This document shows, piece by piece, positions 25,827 through 33,648 of a stretch of 40,347 bases of DNA. Both the position numbers and the translations under genes were made by a program. The stretch lies in contig CAYXRN010000014.1 of assembly GCA_964467635.1 (NCBI GenBank), forward strand, positions 1-40,347. The letters are read 5' to 3'. Source of the DNA: FW021-bin31 sp964467635. Lineage in GTDB: Bacteria > Bacteroidota > Bacteroidia > Chitinophagales > Chitinophagaceae. How positions within the stretch are numbered: position 1 is the first letter of the stretch; each line of letters opens with the position of its first letter. The notes under the pieces were generated by a model, which did not search any database, was not told the DNA's origin, and saw only the letters and a program-made list of their open reading frames with translations.

Positions 25827-26966
25827 TTATTTTAATATTTTCCTGCTGATCACCACACGCTGAATTTCACTGGTACCTTCGTAGATCTGGGTAATCTTCG
25901 CATCACGCATCATTCTTTCTACATGATATTCCTTGACGTAGCCGTACCCGCCATGTATCTGAACAGCCTCTGTAGTAACCCACATTGCTGTTTCTGCCGC
26001 AAACAGTTTAGCTATAGAACTGCTTAGGCTGTAGTCCATGCCGATATCCTTTTGCCAGGCTGCTTTCCAAACCAGTAAACGCGCAGCATCTATCTTGGTG
26101 GCCATATCAGCAAGCTTAAATTGAATGGCCTGTAGGCTGCTGATTTCTTTTCCGAATGCTTTTCTTTCTTTGGAGTAATTCAGCGCGCGTTCATAAGCTC
26201 CTGCGGCAATTCCTAGCGCCTGTGCAGCGATCCCGATCCTTCCCCCTTCTAGCGTTTTCATGGCAAATGTAAAGCCAAAACCATCATCTCCAACACGGTT
26301 TTCTTTAGGAACTTTTACATCCTGAAACATAATACTATGCGTATCACTCGCACGAATACCCATCTTATTTTCCTTTGGCCCCACCGTGACACCTGGCCAG
26401 GATTTTTCAACAATGAAAGTGTTGATACCATGACTTTTTTTATCTGGATGAGTTTGCGCCATCACCAGATAAACGGAGGCAGAGCCACCGTTTGTAATCC
26501 AGTTTTTTGTACCATTCAATAGATAATATGTCCCTTTATCTTCAGCTACCGTATGTTGCGAGGTCGCATCAGATCCCGCTTCCGGTTCGCTTAACAGAAA
26601 AGCTCCCAATGTATTTCCTGCAGCAAGATCCGGTAAATATTTATTTTTTTGTTCTTCCGTACCATATTCTTGGATGCCCCAGCAAACCAATGAATTATTT
26701 ACGCTCATGCATACCGCTGTTGAAGCATCGATCTTGGCAATTTCTTCCATTGCCAGAACATAAGACATCATGTCTAGATTTGCACCACCATATTGTTCTT
26801 TTACCATTAACCCCATAAATCCTAATGCACTCAATTTTTGAATCTGTGCTTTAGGGAATTGTTGTTTTTCGTCTCTTTCTATCACCCCTGGCAGCAATTC
26901 ATTTTCAGCAAATTCCCGGGCAGCCTGACGGATCATTTCTTGCTCTTCAGTCAATTTAAAATTCAT
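25827..26966 (-). CDS. Acyl-CoA dehydrogenase
   Basis: A 379-residue flavoprotein of the short-chain acyl-CoA dehydrogenase group. It introduces the trans-2 double bond in the first step of beta-oxidation, passing electrons to ETF. Motifs: MNFKLTEEQEMIRQAAREFA, LLSEPEAGSDATSQHTVAE (the first acyl-CoA dehydrogenase signature), KMGIRASDTHSIMFQDVKVP, and the C-terminal IHGGYGYVKEYHVERMMRDA followed by IYEGTSEIQRVVISR, where Glu in YEGT is the usual catalytic base. Length is normal. It may supply enoyl-CoA to the fadN-like enzyme encoded 20 kb away. A perfect -7 box lies 25 nt upstream. Confidence 0.95.
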   Translation of the reverse strand: MNFKLTEEQEMIRQAAREFAENELLPGVIERDEKQQFPKAQIQKLSALGFMGLMVKEQYGGANLDMMSYVLAMEEIAKIDASTAVCMSVNNSLVCWGIQEYGTEEQKNKYLPDLAAGNTLGAFLLSEPEAGSDATSQHTVAEDKGTYYLLNGTKNWITNGGSASVYLVMAQTHPDKKSHGINTFIVEKSWPGVTVGPKENKMGIRASDTHSIMFQDVKVPKENRVGDDGFGFTFAMKTLEGGRIGIAAQALGIAAGAYERALNYSKERKAFGKEISSLQAIQFKLADMATKIDAARLLVWKAAWQKDIGMDYSLSSSIAKLFAAETAMWVTTEAVQIHGGYGYVKEYHVERMMRDAKITQIYEGTSEIQRVVISRKILK

Positions 26967-26991
26967 ACCAGAATTTTTGAATTACAGCCCA

Positions 26992-26999
26992 CAAACCTA
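26992..26999 (-). promoter_or_regulatory. -7 element of the acyl-CoA dehydrogenase gene
   Basis: The minus strand reads TAGGTTTG, a perfect TAnnTTTG, 25 nt before the ATG at 26966. Confidence 0.55.
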
Positions 27000-27186
27000 C
27001 TGATTATATAGGTGTTAAAAGGCTTGGTTTAATAATTTCTAAAATATTCATTTAATATTGATGTTTTTTAAATTTTAATTGATGGAAAAGGGGTGTTTTT
27101 AAATGAAATTCAATAAATCATTTTCGCATTATCCAAAGGGAAATTCATTTTCAAGCAGGGAATTTTGGGACAACTTTTAAAATGCT

Positions 27187-27194
27187 TAGGTTTG
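27187..27194 (+). promoter_or_regulatory. -7 element of the arginase gene, decides its start
   Basis: TAGGTTTG, a perfect TAnnTTTG, 20 nt before the ATG at 27215. The other in-frame ATG (27182) lies upstream of this box and would be outside the transcript. Confidence 0.6.
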
Positions 27195-27214
27195 CTGCCC
27201 AGCAAAACCTTTGC

Positions 27215-28162
27215 ATGGTAACGATAAAGATATTAAAGCAAAAATCAGAAATCGGAGCCGGTACCCGAGGCGCCGGTCTAGGCGTGGACGCAATAAAAAC
27301 GGCAGCGTTCAATAAGCAAAGCACTTTTTTCAGCAACTATGACAGTGAAGCTATTCCTGACAAGAATGAATTGCTTTTCTATCCTGTAAAATACCCACAT
27401 GCCAGATATATCGAGGGCATTTTGGATATTTACGGTCGGATGAGCAAGACCGTGGCTAATACGCTCGAAAAACAACAGTTTCCGCTCGTCTTATCAGGCG
27501 ATCACGCTTCTGCCGGCGCAACTATTGCCGGTATAAAAATGGCTTTCCCTGATGCGAAATTGGGCGTTATCTGGATCGATGCGCATGCTGATCTGCACAC
27601 CCCTTATACTTCTCCATCTGGAAATATGCATGGAATGCCTCTGGCCATTTCTCTGAACGAAGACAATCTCTCCCAAAAAAAGAACGAGTTGAGTGCCGAT
27701 GTCGTAAACCACTGGGAAGCACTAAAAAACACCGGTAACCTCAGGCCTAAAATATTACCTCAAGATCTCATCATAATAGGGATAAGAGATTATGAAAGGG
27801 AAGAAGAAGCGCTAATCAAAGAAAAAGGTATTCACACGTTCACTGCTTCGGATGTGCACAAAAGCGGAGGTAATCATACAGCAAAAGCTTGCCTTTCTTT
27901 GCTAAAGAACTGCGATATGATCTATCTGTCTTTTGATGTCGACAGTTTGGACCCTCGTCTTTCTAAAGGCACGGGAACACCGGTGGCCAACGGCCTTCGG
28001 AAGAAGGAAGCCTCGGAACTGATTTATGTCTTGCTGGCCCAGAAAAAAGTATGTTGTTTCGAAATTGCCGAAGTCAATCCTACCTTGGATACTGAAAATA
28101 AAATGGCCGCAATAGCTTTCGATGTCTTGGCAAGAGGAACAGAAATAATTAAAAACCGGTGA
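27215..28162 (+). CDS. rocF: Arginase family protein
   Basis: A 315-residue ureohydrolase. The di-manganese site is complete: SGDHASAG (His), IWIDAHADLHTP (Asp, His, Asp) and LSFDVDSLDPRLSKGTGTPV (Asp, Asp). TSPSGNMHGMPLA is the loop typical of true arginases rather than agmatinases or formimidoylglutamases. It would hydrolyse arginine to ornithine and urea. The start is placed at ATG 27215, because the earlier ATG at 27182 precedes the promoter box. It converges with the argD-like gene with only 5 nt between stops, so an arginine-degrading gene faces an arginine-making operon. Agmatinase-like activity cannot be fully excluded. Confidence 0.88.
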   Translation: MVTIKILKQKSEIGAGTRGAGLGVDAIKTAAFNKQSTFFSNYDSEAIPDKNELLFYPVKYPHARYIEGILDIYGRMSKTVANTLEKQQFPLVLSGDHASAGATIAGIKMAFPDAKLGVIWIDAHADLHTPYTSPSGNMHGMPLAISLNEDNLSQKKNELSADVVNHWEALKNTGNLRPKILPQDLIIIGIRDYEREEEALIKEKGIHTFTASDVHKSGGNHTAKACLSLLKNCDMIYLSFDVDSLDPRLSKGTGTPVANGLRKKEASELIYVLLAQKKVCCFEIAEVNPTLDTENKMAAIAFDVLARGTEIIKNR

Positions 28163-28167
28163 GAAAA

Positions 28168-29292
28168 CTAGCAGGCTACTGCCTTATGCAAGGTTTCTAA
28201 AAAATAATCCGCATCAGTCCTAGCCAGATTTAAAGCCGGCAATAAACGAATCGTGGAAGTTCCCGCTGCTCCGGTAAATATTTTGTATTTATATAAAAGG
28301 TCTCTCCTCAAATGAGCGAATTCTTCAGGTAAATCAAATCCAATCATCAATCCTTTTCCCCTAACTTCTTTTATAAAAGAACATTTCTTCAATTCATCTC
28401 TAAGATAGTGTCCCAACACTGCAGCATGTGAAATTAATTCTTCCTGTTTTATTACCTCTAGAACCGCGATACCAGCAGCGCAGGCCAAATAATTACCACC
28501 AAAAGTAGTTCCCAATTGCCCTGACCAGGGTTGGATATCAGGATGAATAAGCACCCCTCCAATAGGAAATCCATTACCCATTCCCTTGGCAGTAGTGATC
28601 AGATCGGCTTGTACATCTGTATGCTGATGGGCAAAGAACCTCCCACTTCGGCCGTAACCGGATTGTACTTCATCCAATATAAGACAGGCCTTTACTTGGT
28701 TACATTTTTCTCTTAAAAAGCGTAAAAAAGACGCCTCAGGGAACCTAATTCCTCCCACTCCCTGTATGCCTTCAATGATCACGGCAGCCACCGAATCATC
28801 TATCGCTTTATCTGCCGCTTCTATGTCGTTCAACGGAAGAAATGCTATCTGGTGTCCCGTATTGAATGGAGACGTAATTTTCGCGTTGTCTGTAACCGCC
28901 ACAGCACCAGAAGTCCGGCCATGAAAAGCATTTTTAAACGCAATAATTTTTTTTCGACCAGTCGTAAACGAAGCCAGTTTAAGCGCATTTTCATTAGCCT
29001 CTGCACCAGAATTACACAAGAAAAGCTGATAATTGCCATACCCGCTTAACTTTCCTAATTTTTCACTCAGCGTGACCTGCAACGTATTGTGGACTGAGTT
29101 TGAGTAAAACCCGATCTGATCCAATTGTTCCTTAATCTTCTGTATGTAATGCGGGTGCGTATGACCAATGGAAATAACAGCATGCCCGCCATAAAGATCT
29201 AGGTATTTCTCCCCATTTTTATCCCACAGGTAACTGCCTTTGGCCTTTACCGGTTCAATGTTAAACAAGGGATATACGTCGTATAAATTCAT
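28168..29292 (-). CDS. argD: Acetylornithine (or succinylornithine) aminotransferase
   Basis: A 374-residue class III PLP aminotransferase, last gene of the arginine operon. Motifs: YLWDKNGEKYLDLYGGHAV, SGAEANENALKLA, AFHGRTSGAVAVT, VIIEGIQGVGGI, LILDEVQSGYGRSG (PLP-binding Asp) and TTAKGMGNGFPIGGV with the Schiff-base Lys. I choose ATG 29292 (MNLYDVYPLFNIEP), because the 15 extra residues of the longer frame are not family-like. It would transaminate N-acyl-glutamate semialdehyde to N-acylornithine. Bacteroides relatives use succinylated instead of acetylated intermediates, and the sequence alone does not tell which applies here. 78 nt downstream of argC. Confidence 0.92.
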   Translation of the reverse strand: MNLYDVYPLFNIEPVKAKGSYLWDKNGEKYLDLYGGHAVISIGHTHPHYIQKIKEQLDQIGFYSNSVHNTLQVTLSEKLGKLSGYGNYQLFLCNSGAEANENALKLASFTTGRKKIIAFKNAFHGRTSGAVAVTDNAKITSPFNTGHQIAFLPLNDIEAADKAIDDSVAAVIIEGIQGVGGIRFPEASFLRFLREKCNQVKACLILDEVQSGYGRSGRFFAHQHTDVQADLITTAKGMGNGFPIGGVLIHPDIQPWSGQLGTTFGGNYLACAAGIAVLEVIKQEELISHAAVLGHYLRDELKKCSFIKEVRGKGLMIGFDLPEEFAHLRRDLLYKYKIFTGAAGTSTIRLLPALNLARTDADYFLETLHKAVAC

Positions 29293-29370
29293 TTTGTCTA
29301 GCTTATCCTGGAAATTTAAAGATTCATTGTTGAACACGCAAAGCGCAGGGATATTCTTATTGTATTGTCT

Positions 29371-30381
29371 CTAAAAAACAATGCTTTTGAGCTTTAATCC
29401 TGCGGTTTCGTCCAGTCCCATTACTAAATTCATATTTTGAACTGCTTGCCCGGACGCACCTTTTATCAAGTTGTCGTCTACGGAATGTACAACCAGTTTA
29501 TTGTCTGATTTCTCCAGGTGGATCAGGCATTTATTGGTATTGACGACTTGCTTTATATCAATCATTTTATCGCTAACATGCGTAAACGGATGGCCTGCAT
29601 AAAAGTCATAATAAAGCTTATAAGCCTCCTCCAGGCTTAAATCACATTCAAGATAGGAAGTGATAAAGATACCTCTGGTAAAGTCGCCGCGCCAGGGAAT
29701 AAAGTTAAACGGGAAATTAAAACCAGGCTGCAATGCTCTGATGGTTTGTTTGATCTCCTTTTGATGCTGATGGGTTAATGTCTTGTAGGCATTTACATTT
29801 CCCTGACGCCAACTATGTTGGGTAGTTTCTCTCAATTTTTGTCCCGCCCCTGTAGAACCTGTAATGCCTGTGGTATGAATCTCCCTAAGTAGACCGGCTT
29901 TTGCCAGGGGCAATAATCCCAATTGTATGGCTGTAGCAAAACAACCGGGGTTGGCAATGTCATGCGCTTTTTTTATCTGTTCTCTTTTCCATTCAGGCAA
30001 TCCATATACAAAAATACGGTTCTGCACACTTTCTCCCAACCGGAAATCCTGGCTTAAATCAATCACATGCACATGGCTGGGCACCTCTTGTTCATTTAAC
30101 AATTGGCTGGAAGCTCCATGCCCCATGCAAAAAAAGACAACATCTATGTCCCAGTTAAACACCTCGGTAAACTTCATGGAAGTATCTCCTAGCAGGTCAG
30201 CATGAACTTCATATAAATAGCGACCCGCGTTACTACGACTATGCACATACGTTAGTTCGACATTCGGATGGTTCATTAAAATTCTTATCATTTCCCCACC
30301 GGCATAACCTGCACCACCGATGATCGCTGCTCTTATTTCCTTATTGTTTACCATGTTGTTGTTCTCGTCTTTATGATTCAT
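29371..30381 (-). CDS. argC: N-acetyl-gamma-glutamyl-phosphate reductase
   Basis: A 336-residue reductase of the third arginine step (N-acyl-glutamyl phosphate to semialdehyde, NADPH-dependent). The nucleotide-binding motif is AAIIGGAGYAGGEMIRIL near residue 18, the catalytic Cys lies in NPGCFATAIQLGLLPL, and TGITGSTGAGQKL plus HQHQKEI match the family. Its ATG overlaps the last 11 nt of argG, indicating translational coupling; the in-frame ATG at 30354 is an alternative. Third gene of the GNAT-argG-argC-argD operon. Confidence 0.95.
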   Translation of the reverse strand: MNHKDENNNMVNNKEIRAAIIGGAGYAGGEMIRILMNHPNVELTYVHSRSNAGRYLYEVHADLLGDTSMKFTEVFNWDIDVVFFCMGHGASSQLLNEQEVPSHVHVIDLSQDFRLGESVQNRIFVYGLPEWKREQIKKAHDIANPGCFATAIQLGLLPLAKAGLLREIHTTGITGSTGAGQKLRETTQHSWRQGNVNAYKTLTHQHQKEIKQTIRALQPGFNFPFNFIPWRGDFTRGIFITSYLECDLSLEEAYKLYYDFYAGHPFTHVSDKMIDIKQVVNTNKCLIHLEKSDNKLVVHSVDDNLIKGASGQAVQNMNLVMGLDETAGLKLKSIVF

Positions 30382-31561
30382 TTACCTTATGCCATATAAC
30401 CGATTGATTGGCAAATATTTTTGAAAAGCCGCGAACATCGGCTCCTGTCCATCCCGAATTCATTTCACCATATTTCCCAAAAGCGTTGTTCATCAGATCA
30501 TGTGTTGATTGAATGCCCTGCACCTGAAAACGATAAGGATACAGGGTAACAAATACTTCGCCGGTAACTTGTTGTTGGGCACTTTCCAAAAAAGCCTCAA
30601 CATCCCGCATGACAGGATCGAGCACCTGCCCTTCATGCAACCAATTACCATAAAAATTACTTAGTTGATCCTTCCACATCAACTGCCATTTGGTCAACAC
30701 ATGTTTTTCAAGCGCATGATGGGCTTTAATAATAACGATAGGAGCCGCGGCTTCAAAACCTACCCGGCCCTTAATACCAATAATTGTGTCCCCTACATGA
30801 ACATCGCGGCCAATGCCAAAAGGTCCCGCAATTTCTTGCAGCTGCTGAATAGCTTCCACAGGATGTGCAAAAGGCTTTTCATTGATCTTTTTTAATTCCC
30901 CTTTTTCAAAATACAGGCTTATCTTCTCGGCTTCTGTCTTTGTTACCTGTGTGGGAAACGCTTCCTCAGGGAGAAATTCATCGGAAGTTAAGGTCTCCTT
31001 TCCGCCAACAGAGGTACCCCATATCCCCTTATTAATTGAATATTTCGCCTTGGCAAAATCCATTTCTACTCCTTTAGACTTCAGATAGTCTATCTCTTGT
31101 TCTCTACTCAACTGCATGTCCCGTATTGGCGTAATGATTTCCATTTCCGGGCAAAGGATGTGAAAAGTCATATCAAACCGCACCTGGTCATTTCCAGCTC
31201 CGGTGCTCCCATGGGCGACGGCATCAGCCTTTAATTCGGTAGCATGCCTGGCCATCGATCGGGCCTGGGTCATTCTTTCTGCACTTACACTAAGCGGATA
31301 AGTGCCATTCTTCAAGATATTGCCATAAATCAAAAAGCGAATGGTCTGCTCATAGTAGGATTGGGAAGCATCTACATTTTTATGTGTTTTTGCCCCCAGT
31401 TCCAACGCTTTGTTTTTCAAACCAACTAATTCGCTTTCATTAAAGCCTCCGGTATTGATGGTAATGGTATGTACCTCAAACCCTTTTTCTTCCGTCAGAT
31501 ATTTTACACAATAAGAGGTATCCAGCCCCCCACTAAAACCCAGTACAACTTTTTTACTCAT
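30371..31561 (-). CDS. argG: Argininosuccinate synthase
   Basis: A 396-residue enzyme joining citrulline and aspartate with ATP to give argininosuccinate. The PP-loop is VVLGFSGGLDTSYCVKYL at the N-terminus; AHGSTGAGNDQVRFD and KYSINKGIWGTSVGGKE are further signatures. I use ATG 31561, 28 nt after the GNAT stop, rather than an upstream start that would overlap this gap and add eight residues. The gene is placed second in an operon headed by a GNAT acetyltransferase and an arginine-rich leader reading frame. Confidence 0.96.
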   Translation of the reverse strand: MSKKVVLGFSGGLDTSYCVKYLTEEKGFEVHTITINTGGFNESELVGLKNKALELGAKTHKNVDASQSYYEQTIRFLIYGNILKNGTYPLSVSAERMTQARSMARHATELKADAVAHGSTGAGNDQVRFDMTFHILCPEMEIITPIRDMQLSREQEIDYLKSKGVEMDFAKAKYSINKGIWGTSVGGKETLTSDEFLPEEAFPTQVTKTEAEKISLYFEKGELKKINEKPFAHPVEAIQQLQEIAGPFGIGRDVHVGDTIIGIKGRVGFEAAAPIVIIKAHHALEKHVLTKWQLMWKDQLSNFYGNWLHEGQVLDPVMRDVEAFLESAQQQVTGEVFVTLYPYRFQVQGIQSTHDLMNNAFGKYGEMNSGWTGADVRGFSKIFANQSVIWHKVNES

Positions 31562-31589
31562 GTTATTTAATCTATTGATGAACAATTAA

Positions 31590-32345
31590 TTAAAAAAAGA
31601 AAAATTTCTTCTTTCTGTCGGAAGATGCTCCTCGTTGAAGTTCCGCTTGTTTCCTATTTTTAAGCATAATATATCGTTTATAACGCATCCAGCGCTCAAA
31701 AAGACGAAAATTTCCCTTAAAGTGCCAATGTGACTTTTTCCCCGTTGGCTTTGCCTGACCATTCTGCTTTGCGTCTTGTTTCACCGGCTTTTTCTGCTTT
31801 TCAGCAGGATCGTAGAGCATGGCAGTACAAAGGCAGTTTTGACGGCCTTTGCTCATCAGGATATCATAATTCACGCAGCTCTGGCAACCTTTCCAAAACA
31901 TTTCATCGTCCGTAAGTTCCGAATAAGGTACAGGTTCGTACCCCAAATCTGAATTAATACGCATCACGGCCAAACCAGTAGTCAACCCAAATATTTTTGC
32001 TTCTGGATACTTTTTCCGAGACAGCTCGAATATGTGTGTTTTGATCTTTTTGGCCACTCCCATCCCGCGGTATTTTGGCGAAACAATGAGGCCGGAATTA
32101 GCTACATACTTCTCGTGTTGCCAGGCTTCAATGTAACAAAAGCCTACCCATTCACCGGTATCGGGATTGACGGCAATGACTGCCTTTCCCTCCTCCATTT
32201 TCTTCTTGACGTAGTCCGGCGTGCGACGGGCAATTCCTGTCCCCCTTTGTTCAGCAGAAGCAGCCATTTCATCCGTTATTGCCGTAGCGTAATCATAATC
32301 CCCGGATGTGGCTATCCTGACAATATATTTAAGTTGAGATTCCAA
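31590..32345 (-). CDS. GNAT N-acetyltransferase heading the arginine operon (candidate N-acylglutamate synthase)
   Basis: A 251-residue acetyltransferase. The acetyl-CoA loop is SPKYRGMGVAKK (residues 89-100). The GNAT core runs to about residue 145. Cys154, Cys157, Cys171 and Cys173 form a CxxC-x13-CxC pattern that could bind zinc. The last 70 residues are a basic tail ending KKKFFFF. The start codon is TTG at 32345: a stop lies upstream in frame and no ATG or GTG follows it before the conserved MESQLxYIVRIATS. Because it precedes argG-argC-argD, it probably performs the first arginine step (glutamate N-acylation); this is inference from context. Its mRNA begins with a 52-codon leader reading frame. 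Paralog of the gene at 32731. Confidence 0.8.
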   Translation of the reverse strand: MESQLKYIVRIATSGDYDYATAITDEMAASAEQRGTGIARRTPDYVKKKMEEGKAVIAVNPDTGEWVGFCYIEAWQHEKYVANSGLIVSPKYRGMGVAKKIKTHIFELSRKKYPEAKIFGLTTGLAVMRINSDLGYEPVPYSELTDDEMFWKGCQSCVNYDILMSKGRQNCLCTAMLYDPAEKQKKPVKQDAKQNGQAKPTGKKSHWHFKGNFRLFERWMRYKRYIMLKNRKQAELQRGASSDRKKKFFFF

Positions 32346-32393
32346 AGTGTAAGAAATGAGTGCGTGAAAAATAATGTTAAAACAATCGACAAA

Positions 32394-32424
32394 AGAGGAT
32401 CAGTCCGTCAAAATTAATTCCTCT
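32394..32424 (-). promoter_or_regulatory. Candidate attenuator hairpin between leader frame and GNAT 1
   Basis: On the minus strand AGAGGA (32424-32419) pairs with TCCTCT (32399-32394) around a 19-nt loop, followed by TTT then a T-rich stretch. The GAGG arm can alternatively pair 4 nt with CCTC in the leader's Arg codons (32461-32458). Modest stability; weaker than a textbook terminator. Confidence 0.4.
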
Positions 32425-32449
32425 GAACCCTTAGGAGTACACATAAATA

Positions 32450-32608
32450 TCAAATACGAGGTCGTCGGGAGATATGCCGGCTTGAAATAACCCTGAGTGG
32501 AGTTTCATTGCTATGGAAAGCACAATGAAGGACGTTTTTTTTGGTATGGGTTAAATGATTTTTCAATTTCAGCTCAGTATTAATGATAAATAAATCGATT
32601 TTCTTCAC
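32450..32608 (-). CDS. Arginine-rich leader reading frame, copy A (arginine operon)
   Basis: A 52-codon frame read by hand on the minus strand from GTG 32608 to TGA 32450-32452, no internal stops. It begins MKKIDLFIIN, carries LKLKNHLTHTK (13-23), HC (28-29), PLRV (37-40) and ends SSRHISRRPRI. Five Arg lie in the last 14 residues, the end encoded CGG..CGA CGA CCT CGT. A perfect TAnnTTTG box (32621-32628) lies 12 nt before GTG. It aligns gap-free with copy B at 33478-33636, 29 of 52 residues identical by hand count. The following 104 nt precede the TTG of the acetyltransferase that starts the argG-argC-argD operon. I infer an arginine-sensing leader peptide; translation has not been shown. Confidence 0.7.
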   Translation of the reverse strand: MKKIDLFIINTELKLKNHLTHTKKNVLHCAFHSNETPLRVISSRHISRRPRI

Positions 32609-32620
32609 TTGAACTACTTG

Positions 32621-32628
32621 CAAAGGTA
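32621..32628 (-). promoter_or_regulatory. -7 element of leader copy A and the arginine operon
   Basis: The minus strand reads TACCTTTG, a perfect TAnnTTTG, 12 nt before the leader GTG. The same spacing is found at copy B. Confidence 0.6.
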
Positions 32629-32730
32629 GTAGAAAAATTCAATAATCTAACGGATTTTTGGATTTTTTTTATAATTCCTCCCATTTTTCTACTTAAATTT
32701 AAAAATTAGCATGTTTCAGAGTTGCATTTT

Positions 32731-33378
32731 CTAATAATGTAATGGAATCGCTTCCGCCGGCCGCCTTGCTAGCCTCTTTTTTTTCATGAAATGCCGTTTC
32801 ATTTTGTAAAAACCTGGCACTTCCCCTGTTTCAACCAACGGTGCGTATACCATCGCTACATAGAGTGACTTTGCCGTTTTATTTCGCATCAATCTGGAAA
32901 AATCGACCCAGCTTCTGCACCCTTTCATAAAATATTTATCCCCCAAGAGCTCAGCAGGAGCAACTTCTCTATATCCTAAAGCAGTATTAACATGCCTAAC
33001 CGCAGGGCTAGTCGTCAGGCTGAACAGCTTTGCTCCTGGAAACTTCACCCTGGAATATTCAAATAATTTAGCCTTTAGCGCCGTAGAAACGCCTGATCCG
33101 CGGTACGTTGGTGAAACAATCAGCCCTGAATTAGCCACATATTTCCGGTGTCGCCACACTTCAAGGTAGACAAAACCGACCCATTCTCCATTAGCGGGAT
33201 TTATAGCTATGACGGCGAGGCCTTTGTTTATTTTTTTCTTGATAAAACCGGAGGTCCGCTGCGTAATACCCACACCCCGCTTTATCGCGGAATAAGCCAT
33301 TTCATTGGCAATTTGGACAGCATACTTGTGGTCTTGGGACGTAGCTATCCTGACAATATAGTTGAGTTGAGATTCCAA
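32731..33378 (-). CDS. GNAT N-acetyltransferase paralog 2
   Basis: A 215-residue paralog of the acetyltransferase at 31590, aligned without gaps over the first 180 residues. The acetyl-CoA loop is SPTYRGSGVSTA (89-100), and MESQLxYIVRIATS, RTxxxxKKK, GEWVGF and KYVANSGLIVSP are shared. Of the four Cys seen in the first copy only Cys154 is kept (Trp157, Ser171, Tyr173 replace the others), so any metal site is lost. The C-terminus is shorter and basic. The start is TTG at 33378, as in the first copy. It has its own leader reading frame and promoter but no arg gene of its own behind it; the next feature is leader copy A. Role unknown: a diverged N-acyltransferase under the same control. Confidence 0.8.
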   Translation of the reverse strand: MESQLNYIVRIATSQDHKYAVQIANEMAYSAIKRGVGITQRTSGFIKKKINKGLAVIAINPANGEWVGFVYLEVWRHRKYVANSGLIVSPTYRGSGVSTALKAKLFEYSRVKFPGAKLFSLTTSPAVRHVNTALGYREVAPAELLGDKYFMKGCRSWVDFSRLMRNKTAKSLYVAMVYAPLVETGEVPGFYKMKRHFMKKKRLARRPAEAIPLHY

Positions 33379-33421
33379 AATGTAATAATAAGAAAGTGAA
33401 AAATAATTTTACCGGACGAAA

Positions 33422-33452
33422 GAGGTTTAACCAGTTACTGGTCAAGGTCCTC
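33422..33452 (-). promoter_or_regulatory. Candidate attenuator hairpin between leader frame and GNAT 2
   Basis: On the minus strand GAGG (33452-33449) pairs with CCTC (33425-33422), enclosing an 8-bp stem TTGACCAG/CTGGTTAA (one G-T pair) with loop TAA. It is followed by TTTCGTCC. The GAGG arm can instead pair with CCTC in the Arg codons (33489-33486). Stronger than the copy A hairpin. Confidence 0.45.
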
Positions 33453-33477
33453 CCAGCACAGAAGATGTGCACAGATA

Positions 33478-33636
33478 TCAGATACGAGGTCGTCGGGAAA
33501 AAAGCAGAATAGAACTAACCCTGAGTGGTGCTACATTGCCGATGAGTGTGCAATGAAAAGCAATCATTTTAATATGGGTTAAATAATTTTTCAATTTCAG
33601 ATCAATATTAATAAGAGACAAATCGTCTTTATTCAC
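33478..33636 (-). CDS. Arginine-rich leader reading frame, copy B (GNAT 2)
   Basis: A 52-codon frame from GTG 33636 to TGA 33478-33480. It begins MNKDDLSLIN, carries LKLKNYLTHIK, HC, PLRV and ends with SRRPRI-stop encoded TCC CGA CGA CCT CGT ATC TGA. The length is identical to copy A with no gaps, whereas the spacers after the two frames differ in length (99 and 104 nt) and have diverged, which points to selection on the reading frame. A perfect TAnnTTTG box (33649-33656) lies 12 nt before the GTG. No family known to me matches. Translation is unproven. Confidence 0.7.
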   Translation of the reverse strand: MNKDDLSLINIDLKLKNYLTHIKMIAFHCTLIGNVAPLRVSSILLFSRRPRI

Positions 33637-33648
33637 TAACAATTGCTG

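Noticed and set aside
28531..29049. Short frames opposite argD, on both strands
   Set aside because: They overlap a clear aminotransferase and have no motifs or promoters of their own.
32394..32424. A strong intrinsic terminator after leader copy A
   Set aside because: The stem is only 6 bp with a 19-nt loop and a short T-run, so I call it a candidate attenuator hairpin, not a terminator.
32450..33636. The leader repeats as a riboswitch or T-box
   Set aside because: No T-box specifier or tRNA-acceptor-binding sequence and no known riboswitch core is visible; the conserved length, frame and stop fit a coding leader better.
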